From Elusimicrobiota bacterium (lineage in GTDB: Bacteria > Elusimicrobiota > Elusimicrobia > JACQPE01), in NCBI GenBank assembly GCA_016205025.1, contig JACQJO010000029.1:33759-97758 (forward strand): 64,000 bases of DNA, read 5' to 3'. The stretch's first letter is position 1. Every line of letters begins with the position of its first letter. The notes beneath the pieces were generated by a model that was given only the letters and a program-made list of their open reading frames with translations, did not search any database and had not been told where the DNA came from. Positions 16,155 to 26,342 of this stretch are shown one piece after another. The translations under genes were made by a program, and so were the position numbers.

Positions 16155-19100
16155 CTAAACTTCAGTCATTTCCGATTCCAATGTGTGGCCCGCGCCTTTG
16201 ACGACGTCCGTATAGGGGAAGGTTATCTCTTCCACCCTCCAGGCAACGTCAAAGAAGTCGCGGGTCATAAATTTGGGCTCAGGCCAGAAAGTGACCAGGG
16301 GGTTCTCGCGGAATACCTTAAGGATTTGGTCTTTAAGTTCCTGGGGCAACTGAGTCGCCTGCCAGCGGCTTGAGTATTTATCCCTGCCCCTGAATACAAT
16401 CAGCTTGCCTCCCAGCGCCCTCATCTGGCCGGATTCCACCAGCTCCCTTTTGGGTTCATAGCGGTCAAAGCCTGGGAGAGCCAAAAGCAGACTGCCTGCA
16501 AGAATCTCTCCGATCTTTTTCTTTTCATTGGGCACCTGGCTTGAGAAAATCTGTATTTCGATGAGGGCGACCGGGAAAGGATCGAAGCGGATGATCGCGT
16601 CCGGTGTGAGAATTTCTCCCTTAAAAACCACCTTGCTTTGGGAAAAACCCAGCCGGTGCAGTTCCACTTGGATGCTGCCGATGTTGGTGTTAAGGAAAAT
16701 CAGACTGTCTATGGTTTCCTCAAACGGCTGACCGTTCTTTTTAAGATGCAGGGTGTAAAACCAGATGACGTTAAAGCCTTCCTGCCCGCTTGTAGATTCC
16801 CATTGCGTGGTTGGGTCTCCGTCAAAGGCAAGCGGGGCACTCGCTTGCCCTTCGGAGGTATTGCCTGTGTTAATCCCCGAAGCCACTGCCTGGGCTTCAG
16901 ACGTGATGGGATCAAGGGAGAAAATGACGGGATTGTCCTCGATCAAGGGCTCGATCTCCCAGGACAAAAACTGAATCTCCGGCCCAGGCGAGGCGGAAAA
17001 CATCACAAGTTCAACCTCGATGAGGGAGCCCGGGGCAACAGCTAGGCTGACATCGTTGCCATTGACGTTCGGAACGAAACGCGAGGTTTCCTTGAAAGAT
17101 GAGGCAAGCAACTCTTCCAGCGTATCTCCCGACCTGGCTTTAAGGATGACTTCGCCGGGATCGAACTGGATGTTAACCGTTGGGAGAACCTTTATCTTTC
17201 CCAGCCTTCCCTTGGCTCCCAGGCTATCACGGAAGCGGATGAATCCGCTCGAGGCGCCAGTGACCGGAATATCCGTTTCAACGGAATCGTAGAGCTGGGT
17301 GGTGTTGGCGGGCATGAATGACGAGTCGCTATCTCCCAACACCATCCAGGGCTGGCTATCGAAGATTTTTATGGGAAGTGAGGATGTTTGGAATCTAATC
17401 GCGCCTTCATCATCCTTGGCCTTGATGACAAGTCCTCCGCCTGCAACCTCAACCTCAAAGGTCCACAATGTCGCTTCCTTGCCTGATGGAATGATCTGGT
17501 CGCCGGCTGCCGGGCTCCACTGCCCAGTCGCCTGATTCCACCCAACGAATGTTCCATCGTTTCTTAAAGCCACCAGCCCCAAGCGATGTTGGCCGTCGCC
17601 TGTTCTTGACCAGCGGATGATGATGGTGTGGTGGGTATCGGATGAGGGGCTGCCTCCAAAGCGGATATCGAAAGTGGTGGGCAGGCTGGGTTTGTTATAA
17701 ATAGCGAAGACGTTAAAAAAGAAATTCGTTCCCACTGGCAGAGCAAAGGGATTGTCCACCTTCCAGCGGACCGTGGCCTTGAAGCTCGTGGGGATTGATG
17801 ATTTTTTAACAAGGATCGCGTCCGAGTCCGTAGAGAGGATCTCCATCCTCAAAAATCCCAAAGAGGCAAAGGCGTTAGCGTTTCTCTGGTAAACCTCCCA
17901 ATGCGGCTCGATCACGAACTGGTCAAAAAGGTCTTGAAATACTGGGGCAATCTTGGCCGTTCCATCCTCGATACGGATTGAGGCGGATTTCTCCACCGCC
18001 TGCGCCCAGTCATCGTTGGACTGGATATGCCGCCTATAGGTTAAAGTCGGCTTTTTCTCCTCAACAATAACCTGTTGCTCTCCAACGGAAAACTCCAGAA
18101 AGTAGCCCTCCAGTATCGGCGATGGAGAGGCCGCGATCAGCGTGAGCTTGGTTTCAAAAAACTTGGCCTGGGGGATATTAAGAAGAGCCTTCTCAAATTG
18201 ATTTTGCGGATTTCCCGGATCAAAGGAACCGGATTGGGTGGCGATGGATGATCCGAAGGAGGCCGCCTCAAGCTCAGCCACCGTGTTTCCTGATCTTAAG
18301 CGCACCTCAATCCTGTCTCCTGCCGCTGGCAGGGAACGCTTCATTTCAAAGTTTGAAAGCGTGGTGGGCACGCCAAAGGAATGCCTAAGCCTAAGGAATC
18401 CCTGGGAAACCGCAATGGGCAGGAAGAGATTAAAGTAATCAAAACGCAACTCGGCTGTCTTAAGTAAGCCGCCATTGATCAAGTCGCTTCTCTGGGGTCC
18501 CAGCTCAAGGAAGTAGCTGCCTGATAGGGTTCTGATTGCGGGGCTTTCCGTGGACTCAAACAAAACTTCCTGGGTGTTGAAAGGATTGGTCGCCTTGACG
18601 ATGATCCCGCCGCTTACGCCTTTTTTGACGCTGATGATGGCATCCACCTCAAAGGTGATATTGCTCGCGTCCCTGACCAGGCTTCCACTTAAAAGCGGCC
18701 AGCTTGCGCTACCCAAGACATGGGTGTTGCCGTCAGCGCCATAAACCACGGGCTTAAACGCGGCCGGCCTATTGGATGATGAGTTTTCCCACTGGATGAT
18801 CAACTCCCAGATGGCCTTATTCTTCCAAGCGGTGTCTTCAGTTAAAATCTTGTCGCCCTGGAGAATCCCCAGCGCGAACTCTCCTGTACCGGTCTGCAAG
18901 GTGCCTTCCGTAAAAAGCCGCAGGTTGAGCCTGAACTCCGCCTCGATGTCGGTTAGATCCTGGTTGTAGAGGGCATGCTTATGCCCCGGCGCTGAAGGGC
19001 TGTAGCGGAACACGAGACGCCCTTCGGTTTCGAAGGGATGAGGATCTGGAACGACCTCGGCCGTATAAATCTTGAAATAGAAATCGGTGACGGGAATGAG

Positions 19101-19787
19101 GGTGTCCCGCCATTCATTGGCTCCCTTGTCAAAACGCCAGGCCTTCCCTCCTGCGTAGGAATTATCCGTGGCTCCTCCCCAGGAGGCGAATCTAAACGGG
19201 CTCTCAGGATAAATGGCGCGAAGCACTAAAGCGTATTGACCGGCATTGAGATTGACGGGGCTAGGTAAGGTGAATTTCAGCCAATACCAGCCTCCGCCGA
19301 TAGCCTGGGCATCATCCCACCAACTCTGAATTTCGCCAGCAGGCGGGTGTATCCATTTGGTTTTAGAGGCAAGAACCGTTCCCGAAGGCTTGCCGTTGAC
19401 ATCCAAGGTCTGAATCTCCAGACGCACTCCGGTTCCAGGGCCCACGTCATAGAGATTGATCTCCTGCATGGGAAGCCAGATGGTGCTGACATTGGCTTGG
19501 CTCGCCAGGGTAATGGCTTGGGCCAGATCGCCGAACAAAGATGAGACATTGAGATTGGCGTAGTTGAAGGTGGCCAGGGAATCGAAAGACTCCGCGGCCG
19601 AGTAAGACTCGCTCGTGGTGTTTAGATGGGTCACCCATTTGGCGTCTCTGACCCCATCCTGAAAGTCATCTGCCAGCTGGAATTGCCCGGTGCCCACCCG
19701 CACCCCGTCTGGGGCGATGCTGATTCCAGATTGCTCGATAGCCTGCTGCCAGTCTGACGGGGTTTGGAAATTTAACCTTGGCATCAA
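16155..19787 (-). CDS. large tail-tip / receptor-binding protein
   Basis: A 1210-residue, beta-rich, low-cysteine protein made of repeated jelly-roll-like units. Near residue 1000 a stretch ASAPLAFDGDPTTQWES...IWFYTLHL looks like an F5/8-type (discoidin) carbohydrate-binding domain. Two related halves can be seen, each starting with a 'DWQQAIEQSG' or 'DWAQAVEKS' phrase (residues ~10 and ~610). The C-terminus (REITFPYTDV) is compact. It overlaps the next upstream tail gene by four bases. A role in host recognition is inferred from size, position and sugar-binding features. Confidence 0.65.
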   Translation of the reverse strand: MMPRLNFQTPSDWQQAIEQSGISIAPDGVRVGTGQFQLADDFQDGVRDAKWVTHLNTTSESYSAAESFDSLATFNYANLNVSSLFGDLAQAITLASQANVSTIWLPMQEINLYDVGPGTGVRLEIQTLDVNGKPSGTVLASKTKWIHPPAGEIQSWWDDAQAIGGGWYWLKFTLPSPVNLNAGQYALVLRAIYPESPFRFASWGGATDNSYAGGKAWRFDKGANEWRDTLIPVTDFYFKIYTAEVVPDPHPFETEGRLVFRYSPSAPGHKHALYNQDLTDIEAEFRLNLRLFTEGTLQTGTGEFALGILQGDKILTEDTAWKNKAIWELIIQWENSSSNRPAAFKPVVYGADGNTHVLGSASWPLLSGSLVRDASNITFEVDAIISVKKGVSGGIIVKATNPFNTQEVLFESTESPAIRTLSGSYFLELGPQRSDLINGGLLKTAELRFDYFNLFLPIAVSQGFLRLRHSFGVPTTLSNFEMKRSLPAAGDRIEVRLRSGNTVAELEAASFGSSIATQSGSFDPGNPQNQFEKALLNIPQAKFFETKLTLIAASPSPILEGYFLEFSVGEQQVIVEEKKPTLTYRRHIQSNDDWAQAVEKSASIRIEDGTAKIAPVFQDLFDQFVIEPHWEVYQRNANAFASLGFLRMEILSTDSDAILVKKSSIPTSFKATVRWKVDNPFALPVGTNFFFNVFAIYNKPSLPTTFDIRFGGSPSSDTHHTIIIRWSRTGDGQHRLGLVALRNDGTFVGWNQATGQWSPAAGDQIIPSGKEATLWTFEVEVAGGGLVIKAKDDEGAIRFQTSSLPIKIFDSQPWMVLGDSDSSFMPANTTQLYDSVETDIPVTGASSGFIRFRDSLGAKGRLGKIKVLPTVNIQFDPGEVILKARSGDTLEELLASSFKETSRFVPNVNGNDVSLAVAPGSLIEVELVMFSASPGPEIQFLSWEIEPLIEDNPVIFSLDPITSEAQAVASGINTGNTSEGQASAPLAFDGDPTTQWESTSGQEGFNVIWFYTLHLKKNGQPFEETIDSLIFLNTNIGSIQVELHRLGFSQSKVVFKGEILTPDAIIRFDPFPVALIEIQIFSSQVPNEKKKIGEILAGSLLLALPGFDRYEPKRELVESGQMRALGGKLIVFRGRDKYSSRWQATQLPQELKDQILKVFRENPLVTFWPEPKFMTRDFFDVAWRVEEITFPYTDVVKGAGHTLESEMTEV

Positions 19788-22558
19788 ACCTCCAGGAGAT
19801 CCAACTCCGTCTTAAATCCCATGAGGTCATGGGCGATGCCTAGCACCCTTGCGTCAAAGACCTGCGCGATCCTGCGGGGATCGCTGATATCAAAACGCAC
19901 TCGATCCCCGAGCTCCATCTCCGGCAAAAAACGGACAACGGCTGTAGCCCTTCTTTTGGGCTCCTTGTACCGGCTGAAATAACGCTTGGCCAGAACCTTG
20001 GAGAGATCAACGTCCGTTTCAAAGACAAGACTGCCGCCGCCGACATTCAAGGCCCTGACTCCGAACCTCGCGTTTGAGCTTGGCGCAGAATCTCCCTCGC
20101 TTTGGGAATCCGCGATGGCAACAAATTGCCCGAAGCTGGCCCGGATGCTATTGAAAATCCTGTCCCAGCCTGGGGAGAATGATTGAACGGAGAGAACGTT
20201 CGAGGAATCCAAAACAAGGGCGGCCTGCGCGAATGTGCTCTTGTTCCTGAAGAAGAATCTGCCCTCGCCGTCTAATCCGATCTCAAAATCAGCAAGTCTC
20301 GCCATTTCCTTGATCACGTCCAAGACCGATCTGCCCCCATAATTAGCCATTGAAAGAAGAACCGTGCTTGTGGAAACAATGAATGTGCTTGAGTTGTGCG
20401 CGGGAGCGTTGGGGCCGGATGTGTTAAGGAGAGTGATAAAAATCAGACGGGTAGGCATGGCGAACCCCTGCGTCACCGCGAAATCATCCGTCCTGATCGT
20501 GTCGCCTGGTCCTCTCGCTTGATAAAAGCTGAAACCAGAAATTGAAGGCGCTTCCGCAGCGCTAAAAAAAGAAATGCCGCCGTCATTGCTGGCAAAAGAG
20601 GCAAGCCAGGTGTCCCAGGAGAGAACATCCGCACCACCGTCAACCAAGGGTGAGATGGCCAAGGCGGGAAGCCAGAGTTTCTTTAAGACGAAAGGCTGGG
20701 ATTCCCCGGCATCTAAGAGCGCAATCCTCATTTTGATGAACCGGGGCGCATTTACATTAGTCCAACTGCCGACATTGCCTCCGATCGCAATCTCGGTTTC
20801 TCCCGAGTAGCTAAAATCATCCGCGCTCCAGCTCCAGAAAAATCTGGCTCCCGAGCTTGCGCCTTGAAGCTCGGCAAAGAAGGGGCCCATCGTGGGGATG
20901 AGGTTAAAAAGGACTATGCCAGCCAGATGTGTCGAGTAATCAACCTTGAGCGTTATCTCTCCTGCGGCAGGCCCAGAGCCGTTGGCGTTAAACCTAATGA
21001 AATCAACAAAGAGCCTGTTGTGGCCGATTGATTCCATGCGCATACCGCCCAGTTGGGTGTCCGTGTGGGTTTGAAGAGTGCCGCTGGCCCGCTCCACGCC
21101 ATCAATGTAGAGCCGCCAAATTCCGATGCTTAAAGAAGTCAAAACAAAATCAAGCCTGTAGACGTGGAATTGGGAAACGTCAACACTTATGCTCGGGCTT
21201 TCCGAGCTTCCGCTGACCACTTTACAGGAGGTGAGGTTCGGAAATTTCACCACAGCTCCCAGATTAGGACTGTCCGGCATGCCGCAGCCGAACCTGATCT
21301 CTCCGCTGATAACATCAGCCCTGAACCGCGTAAAAATGCTTCTTGAACCAGAAAATGAAATAGTCCCCTCGTTCCTCTGAGTGTTTAAGGCGTAGTAGCT
21401 CGCGTCAAACTGCCCTGTGTGCTGGATTCTTAAGACTCCGTTATCCAGGGTTCTCTCCGGCAGGGCGCTGCCCGTGAAAAACTCCTGCCAGGGCATCGTC
21501 GCGTCGCCTTCCGCCTGGAAATATTCCTCGGCAGGTAGAAAGTCCGCTTCATACTGGGACGTCCATTTGGGATGGACTGCGTTGGGTACACGCTTTAAGT
21601 TGACGCGGCTCTTGATTAACGCGGTATTCCATTCTGTCTCTGTCTCAAATGGTTTAAGGGTGACGCGGCCATTGCCGGAGGGGCCGGAAGGCTCGGCCAC
21701 GGCCTGGGCTCTCCTTAGGTCATAGCCTTGAAAATCCGTCAACAGCGTATGCGCGATCTCCCGCTGGGCGGCCGGATCAAAGCGCACGATCTCAATGATT
21801 TGTTTTTCTATTTGCGGTACGGTAGCCAGGAGATCATTGACCGCCTCGTGAATTCTTAAATCTGTTTTCCATTTAAGATATACGGCGCGTATCTCGGCTC
21901 CGGAGGCTGGCGGCCCGCTTTTGAACTTGATGACCGCGCTCTGGGTGGGGTCATTTAAGCCTGTCACCGTGTAATCCAAGCCTGGTCTTGATACGTTGCC
22001 GCCGACTTTGACTTCAATCACCCGGCCAACCGGCTTTTGGGCCAAAGGAAAATCCGTCTTGTTTCCGTCTCCTGTGCCGATTAGTTCATTGGAAACGATA
22101 ACGCCCGCCTTCTCCGCGTCAGCATCCTCAAGGATTTGGTCTAAAGAACGGATATTGAGCTCCAGGGTTGGCTTTCTGGAATCCTCGTTGATATCCTCGA
22201 TGAGCCCGGTGAATACCGGGAAAATCTCGTCAACGCCGTTTGTTTCAAGCCCCAGGGAGATTCTGATCTTGGAGTGGAACCGCAGGAAGCCCTGGAAGCG
22301 TTCCGATGAGCCTTCGTCCCAGCGCCTGTCCGAGTTGTCCGTTTCAAACCTGATGTTAGAGGCCTTGAACTCGTTTAAGCTGTCGGTGTCGAGCTTCCAG
22401 GAGAGCCGATCCAAGCGGATGATCTCGGAGGTGATATTGATGGGTGAGGTTTCCCATCCTGAACCATCGGGGAGTCTGCGGAAAAGCTCCACTTTTCTTG
22501 CTGGCCTGAAGAAATTAGATTTTTGAACAGCCTGGTACTGCTGGGATATGCTTCTCAC
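19784..22558 (-). CDS. large distal tail / tail-tip structural protein
   Basis: A 924-residue protein directly downstream of the tape-measure gene, where the distal tail protein and tail hub are encoded in siphoviruses. The N-terminal ~120 residues (VELFRRLPDGSGWETSPINITSEIIRLDRLSWKLD...) fit a tail-hub start. The middle contains concanavalin-like beta strands, and the C-terminus ends with a compact strand domain (FLPEMELGDRVRFDISDPRRIAQVFDARVLGIAHD). Four-base overlaps on both sides. Confidence 0.65.
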   Translation of the reverse strand: MRSISQQYQAVQKSNFFRPARKVELFRRLPDGSGWETSPINITSEIIRLDRLSWKLDTDSLNEFKASNIRFETDNSDRRWDEGSSERFQGFLRFHSKIRISLGLETNGVDEIFPVFTGLIEDINEDSRKPTLELNIRSLDQILEDADAEKAGVIVSNELIGTGDGNKTDFPLAQKPVGRVIEVKVGGNVSRPGLDYTVTGLNDPTQSAVIKFKSGPPASGAEIRAVYLKWKTDLRIHEAVNDLLATVPQIEKQIIEIVRFDPAAQREIAHTLLTDFQGYDLRRAQAVAEPSGPSGNGRVTLKPFETETEWNTALIKSRVNLKRVPNAVHPKWTSQYEADFLPAEEYFQAEGDATMPWQEFFTGSALPERTLDNGVLRIQHTGQFDASYYALNTQRNEGTISFSGSRSIFTRFRADVISGEIRFGCGMPDSPNLGAVVKFPNLTSCKVVSGSSESPSISVDVSQFHVYRLDFVLTSLSIGIWRLYIDGVERASGTLQTHTDTQLGGMRMESIGHNRLFVDFIRFNANGSGPAAGEITLKVDYSTHLAGIVLFNLIPTMGPFFAELQGASSGARFFWSWSADDFSYSGETEIAIGGNVGSWTNVNAPRFIKMRIALLDAGESQPFVLKKLWLPALAISPLVDGGADVLSWDTWLASFASNDGGISFFSAAEAPSISGFSFYQARGPGDTIRTDDFAVTQGFAMPTRLIFITLLNTSGPNAPAHNSSTFIVSTSTVLLSMANYGGRSVLDVIKEMARLADFEIGLDGEGRFFFRNKSTFAQAALVLDSSNVLSVQSFSPGWDRIFNSIRASFGQFVAIADSQSEGDSAPSSNARFGVRALNVGGGSLVFETDVDLSKVLAKRYFSRYKEPKRRATAVVRFLPEMELGDRVRFDISDPRRIAQVFDARVLGIAHDLMGFKTELDLLEV

Positions 22559-24498
22559 ACCGACTCCCTGACAAAACGCCCCTGCCTGGCCAGTATGGAT
22601 TTAACGAGTTCCGCGCCCTCGGACGCCCCTGATCTCGTGATCTCGGAAATTCTGCGCATGATTTCCCGCGCCTGGTCATCGCCAAAGCCGGAAACCGTGA
22701 TGTTGTTGGTTTGGGTGATGTTGATTTCGATGTTGGATGGCGCAGCACCTCCTAAACGGTTAAGCGGAATAACCGCCTCAGGGCCCGCCTCGCCGATCAA
22801 GCCGAGCGTGGGCCGGGTGACCACTCCTCCTTCCTGGAACTTGATCCCCTTAAAAATGGAGGCGGCTACTCCGGCAAAAACCCCGACCGCGCCGGCGGCT
22901 CCCAAGCCTGCGGCGGCCCCCGCCACTCCCTGGGCCGCGCTTCTGGCTATCGCGGCTTCAATGGCCACGCGGGTGAAAGTTTCAATGGCGGTCCTAAGCA
23001 CGGTATTAAACACCGATTTCATGGCCGCCTCGAATGTCTTGCCATCCAAAATCATGTCCGCCACCGCGTCTCCCACGGCATTAGCCATTGATTGCGAAAC
23101 CTGCTTGGCTGCCTGTTCTATTTCTGAAAGCTGTTTCTTCTGCTCCTCGGCGGCCTCGTTGAATTTAAGAATCGCGGCTTCAGTGGCGTTGAGCTTGGCT
23201 TGCAGAAGCTCATCCTCCGTGATCAAACTCTTGGCTTTGAGTTCATCCAGTGCTCTAAATCTCTCCTCTTTCTCCAGCTCGATCAAAAGCCTTTTTGATT
23301 CTAGAGTTTCACCTTCAAGCTCCAGCCTCTCGGCATCCAGGCGCACCAAAACCTCATGAGCATCCTCCGCCGCCTTCTTTTTCTCCTCGGCCTCTTTTCT
23401 AGACTTCTCGATGGAGTCCTCCGTGACACGGGCTTTGATCGTTCCTTCGTTCTGGATGGTTCTTATTCTTTGTTTGGAAAATCTTTCTTCCAGCTCAACA
23501 ATCTGGTTACCTGTCTCCTCCGCGATGGCCGCAATCTGATCTTCTGCCTGGCGGCTGATTTCCGGCAACTTCCCAAAGTTAAGAGTGAATACCGCCTTAA
23601 CCTCCTCGCCCAAAGCCTTAATGTGGACAAGCGATCGCGCCGCAAAATCAGCGATCACGATTCCCAAAAACTCGAAAACTTTAGCCCCCTGCTCCACGAT
23701 GCCCAACAGAAAACGAAAAGCCGGCAGGACCCCTGTCCCCACGGTTTCTTGAAAGTCGGAAAGCCTGTTTCTTGTGACAGCCAGTTCTTTGGCAAAACCT
23801 TTTTCTGTTTCCGCAGCTCCCAGGAATCTTTTAGAGAGAGCGTCAATGACTTCCTGGGCTGTTTTGGCATCTCCAATGAAAGCGCCGAATTCGAGCTTCA
23901 AAGAGCGCAGCCTCGTGGCGTCGCCATTTAAGATGGGGCCCAGCAGGTCGAGAATCGAGTTTAAGTCCTTGCCTGATGCCGATGCCAGGCCGAAGGCCAA
24001 ACGCGCGGCTTGCATGGACTGTCCTAAATCTCCTGTCACGCGGGTCAATCTTCCCAGAGCCTCGAAGGTCTGGGTATCGGAAAATCTGGTCAGGGCCTGC
24101 TGCTCTTGGGCGAAAGCGACGATGCGCTCTTTTTCTTTTGCGAATGAGCTTCCCGTGGCATCCACCGCAAAGCCCAGACGTCTTAAAGCCTCTTCTTCCT
24201 CAAGGGCTGCCTGTGCAGATTCTTTGAAAAAAGCGACTACGCCGGCAACGGTTGCGAACCCCAAGAGCTGCTGGGTCAACTGCTGGCTGGCTTGCTGGAG
24301 CGCAGTTACAGAATCCGCCGCTTGCTTGGCTTTTGGAGGGATTTTTTTGAAACCTTCCTCTGCCTTGTTGGTGGCATCGAAAATGTCCTTGGCGAAGCGG
24401 TCCGATTTGAGTGCGGCCTCCAGCATCTCTTTGGAAAGCCTCTGAATGGTGGGCGATGCTTTATCTACCGCCTCAAAAGTTAATTCAAGTCCTGGCAA
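22555..24498 (-). CDS. tail tape measure protein
   Basis: A 647-residue protein with long helical and coiled-coil stretches (about 280-420), a central hydrophobic glycine/alanine-rich region (AAQGVAGAAAGLGAAGAVGVFAGV) and the C-terminal signature GLIGEAGPEAVIPLNRLGG, common in phage tape-measure proteins. It sets tail length and passes into the host envelope during DNA entry. At about 1.5 angstroms per residue the length suggests a tail of roughly 100 nm. It starts three bases after the chaperone-like gene. Confidence 0.92.
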   Translation of the reverse strand: MPGLELTFEAVDKASPTIQRLSKEMLEAALKSDRFAKDIFDATNKAEEGFKKIPPKAKQAADSVTALQQASQQLTQQLLGFATVAGVVAFFKESAQAALEEEEALRRLGFAVDATGSSFAKEKERIVAFAQEQQALTRFSDTQTFEALGRLTRVTGDLGQSMQAARLAFGLASASGKDLNSILDLLGPILNGDATRLRSLKLEFGAFIGDAKTAQEVIDALSKRFLGAAETEKGFAKELAVTRNRLSDFQETVGTGVLPAFRFLLGIVEQGAKVFEFLGIVIADFAARSLVHIKALGEEVKAVFTLNFGKLPEISRQAEDQIAAIAEETGNQIVELEERFSKQRIRTIQNEGTIKARVTEDSIEKSRKEAEEKKKAAEDAHEVLVRLDAERLELEGETLESKRLLIELEKEERFRALDELKAKSLITEDELLQAKLNATEAAILKFNEAAEEQKKQLSEIEQAAKQVSQSMANAVGDAVADMILDGKTFEAAMKSVFNTVLRTAIETFTRVAIEAAIARSAAQGVAGAAAGLGAAGAVGVFAGVAASIFKGIKFQEGGVVTRPTLGLIGEAGPEAVIPLNRLGGAAPSNIEINITQTNNITVSGFGDDQAREIMRRISEITRSGASEGAELVKSILARQGRFVRESV

Positions 24499-24501
24499 TG
24501 G

Positions 24502-24858
24502 TTATGCCTCCAAAGAAAAATTAACGACCGCTAAAAATAATCCCGTTGATAGCTCGGAGTCAGCCATAATGAGATCAACGCAGACTGATTCCTCTTCATG
24601 GATTACGGAAAGCTTTGGCTGGGCGACTCCCGCCAAAAGCACGCGCCTTATTCTGGATAGACTTGGGCTTGCGATCAGATCCTTGATCTTTCCAGCCAAG
24701 ACGTCTTTGCCCTGCCTGGCCAAGCCCCAGAGATCATCAGATTCCTCGGCTAAAAGCAGAAGCGGAACTTTTCTGATGCGGAAATGGATGCCCCCAACCT
24801 CAATGGTCTTTTCTTTTTTGAGCCTTTCCTTGAGAGTTTGAGCCGTAATAGGTTCCAT
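24502..24858 (-). CDS. tail assembly chaperone-like protein
   Basis: A 118-residue helical protein between the tail-tube and tape-measure genes, the usual place of the tail assembly chaperone. It has a conserved-looking GIHFRIRKVP strand followed by helices. No second overlapping chaperone frame or slippery sequence was found, so the usual programmed frameshift product appears to be absent. Confidence 0.6.
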   Translation of the reverse strand: MEPITAQTLKERLKKEKTIEVGGIHFRIRKVPLLLLAEESDDLWGLARQGKDVLAGKIKDLIASPSLSRIRRVLLAGVAQPKLSVIHEEESVCVDLIMADSELSTGLFLAVVNFSLEA

Positions 24859-24865
24859 CTAATTC

Positions 24866-25831
24866 TCAATAACCCGACATCGCATTGGTGAGCGTGGCCA
24901 TGATGCTGTAACCCAACGCGGGATCGAGTTCCGCCTGGAAGGTAACCGCGGCTCCAAGCAGTCCCTCAATGGCTCCTAATGGATAGGCCGTGTATTTGGC
25001 CTTGGGGATGGAAAGCTCGAGTTTGTATTTGAAGGCGTCCTCGATGATGTCGCCTGTCAAGATGATGTCCAAGGCTTGGGGCAGGCTGTCTAAGAACTTC
25101 TGGCGATTGGCTTCTGTCTCAAAGAAGATTTCGTAACCGCCTTCAATGACGAATCGGCCGGTTGAGACGATGTCTCTCACGTCCCTTGATTGGCTTAATG
25201 TCCTATGGGCTCTTGAGACATTGTCAATGGCAAGGCTCCAGCTTCTCACGTCCTGGTTTAACACCCCATCCAACTTGATCTCTGTCTGGAAGAACATCAG
25301 AGGCTTGGGCGTTCCGAAAGTCGCTGTGAAAGCGGACGCTGATTCCTCGGTCTTAAAAAGAATATCCGCCACGGCCTGCGCCTTGCCGTCCACCGCGCCT
25401 GATAGCGCCAGCTTTTTAATCACGGTCAGGGGATAGCGCTTAACGGAAAGGGCCCTGTCCACGAAGAAGGTGAACGAGGGAAACTGCGTCTTTGCGCCAT
25501 CCGGCTTGAACGTGTGCTTAAACACGGTCGGGGAATTCGTTGCGTCCGGCTGAGTGGTGGTCACTTTGCCCAGGCACCCCAAGAGCAGATCCCCTATGGT
25601 GTCCGCCTCGAGGTCAATGGCGGGGAGGCTGCCTGCCCCTTCCTTAATACCTGCCGCTGATGGGAAGGACTCTTTGGTCCCCCTGATCTTGTCGTCCGCA
25701 ATAAGGCTTGATTTGTAATCAAGGAGCGCCTCCGCGCCAACGGCTAGGAACTTGGCTGGGGCGGATTCCGCTACCCCTCTGCTCGCCTCTTTTTTGAATC
25801 CGTACTTCGCGTGTTCTATGGCAAATGGCAT
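24866..25831 (-). CDS. major tail tube protein
   Basis: A 321-residue protein immediately before the chaperone and tape-measure genes. The N-terminus FAIEHAKYGFKKEASRGVAESAPAKFLAVG is typical of tail-tube proteins, and the body has the alternating strand pattern of the tube fold, with a long domain from residue ~150. It polymerises into the tail tube around the tape measure. Confidence 0.8.
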   Translation of the reverse strand: MPFAIEHAKYGFKKEASRGVAESAPAKFLAVGAEALLDYKSSLIADDKIRGTKESFPSAAGIKEGAGSLPAIDLEADTIGDLLLGCLGKVTTTQPDATNSPTVFKHTFKPDGAKTQFPSFTFFVDRALSVKRYPLTVIKKLALSGAVDGKAQAVADILFKTEESASAFTATFGTPKPLMFFQTEIKLDGVLNQDVRSWSLAIDNVSRAHRTLSQSRDVRDIVSTGRFVIEGGYEIFFETEANRQKFLDSLPQALDIILTGDIIEDAFKYKLELSIPKAKYTAYPLGAIEGLLGAAVTFQAELDPALGYSIMATLTNAMSGY

Positions 25832-25850
25832 GGTCTGTTTTCCTCCTTAA

Positions 25851-26342
25851 TCATTTTCTGCTCGTGGCCTCGACAGCGAATACCAGGGCTGCCGCCGTCA
25901 TGTCCGCGTTGATCTGCGCCACAAGATTGTCCTCGGGCGGCTCCCACTCGATTGTTTTTAAGTTTGAGAACAAAATCTGTCCATTGGGCAAGGCCAAGCC
26001 GCCCAAGTTCACGTTGTCAATTAAAAGCTCCGCGATCTTCTGTGCCTCTAGGGTTTTAGCCTTGACGATTTCTTCGTTAGGGCCGAAAAGCTTCACGAAC
26101 ACGATTCTGAAGTTGTAGACGATCCGATAGGTTTGGCCCGTGGTGATTCTCTCCAGCGCGGTGGAAGGAGAGGGCTTGACGAACACAGCCGGGACGTTAT
26201 CGGCAAGGCTATCGAGCGCAGGGAAAAACTCAAGAGCCCCGATAGTGACCACCTTGAGCCCCATTGGTCCGGAAAGATTCTGGTCAATGAGATCAACCAC
26301 CTTTCCCGCGATCAAGGTTTCATGGAGCCTTGGAGCAGGCAT
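25851..26342 (-). CDS. tail terminator / minor tail protein
   Basis: A 163-residue protein starting RLHETLIAGKVVDLIDQNLSG, an opening common to tail-terminator (gpU/gp17-like) proteins, with a central strand region TYRIVYNFRIVFVKLFGP. It lies between the gp10-like gene and the tail-tube gene, where terminators are found. It caps the tail tube and joins it to the head connector. Confidence 0.65.
   Translation of the reverse strand: MPAPRLHETLIAGKVVDLIDQNLSGPMGLKVVTIGALEFFPALDSLADNVPAVFVKPSPSTALERITTGQTYRIVYNFRIVFVKLFGPNEEIVKAKTLEAQKIAELLIDNVNLGGLALPNGQILFSNLKTIEWEPPEDNLVAQINADMTAAALVFAVEATSRK

Noticed and set aside
24502..24858. Programmed frameshift in the tail chaperone
   Set aside because: No downstream overlapping frame and no clear slippery heptamer before the tape-measure start.
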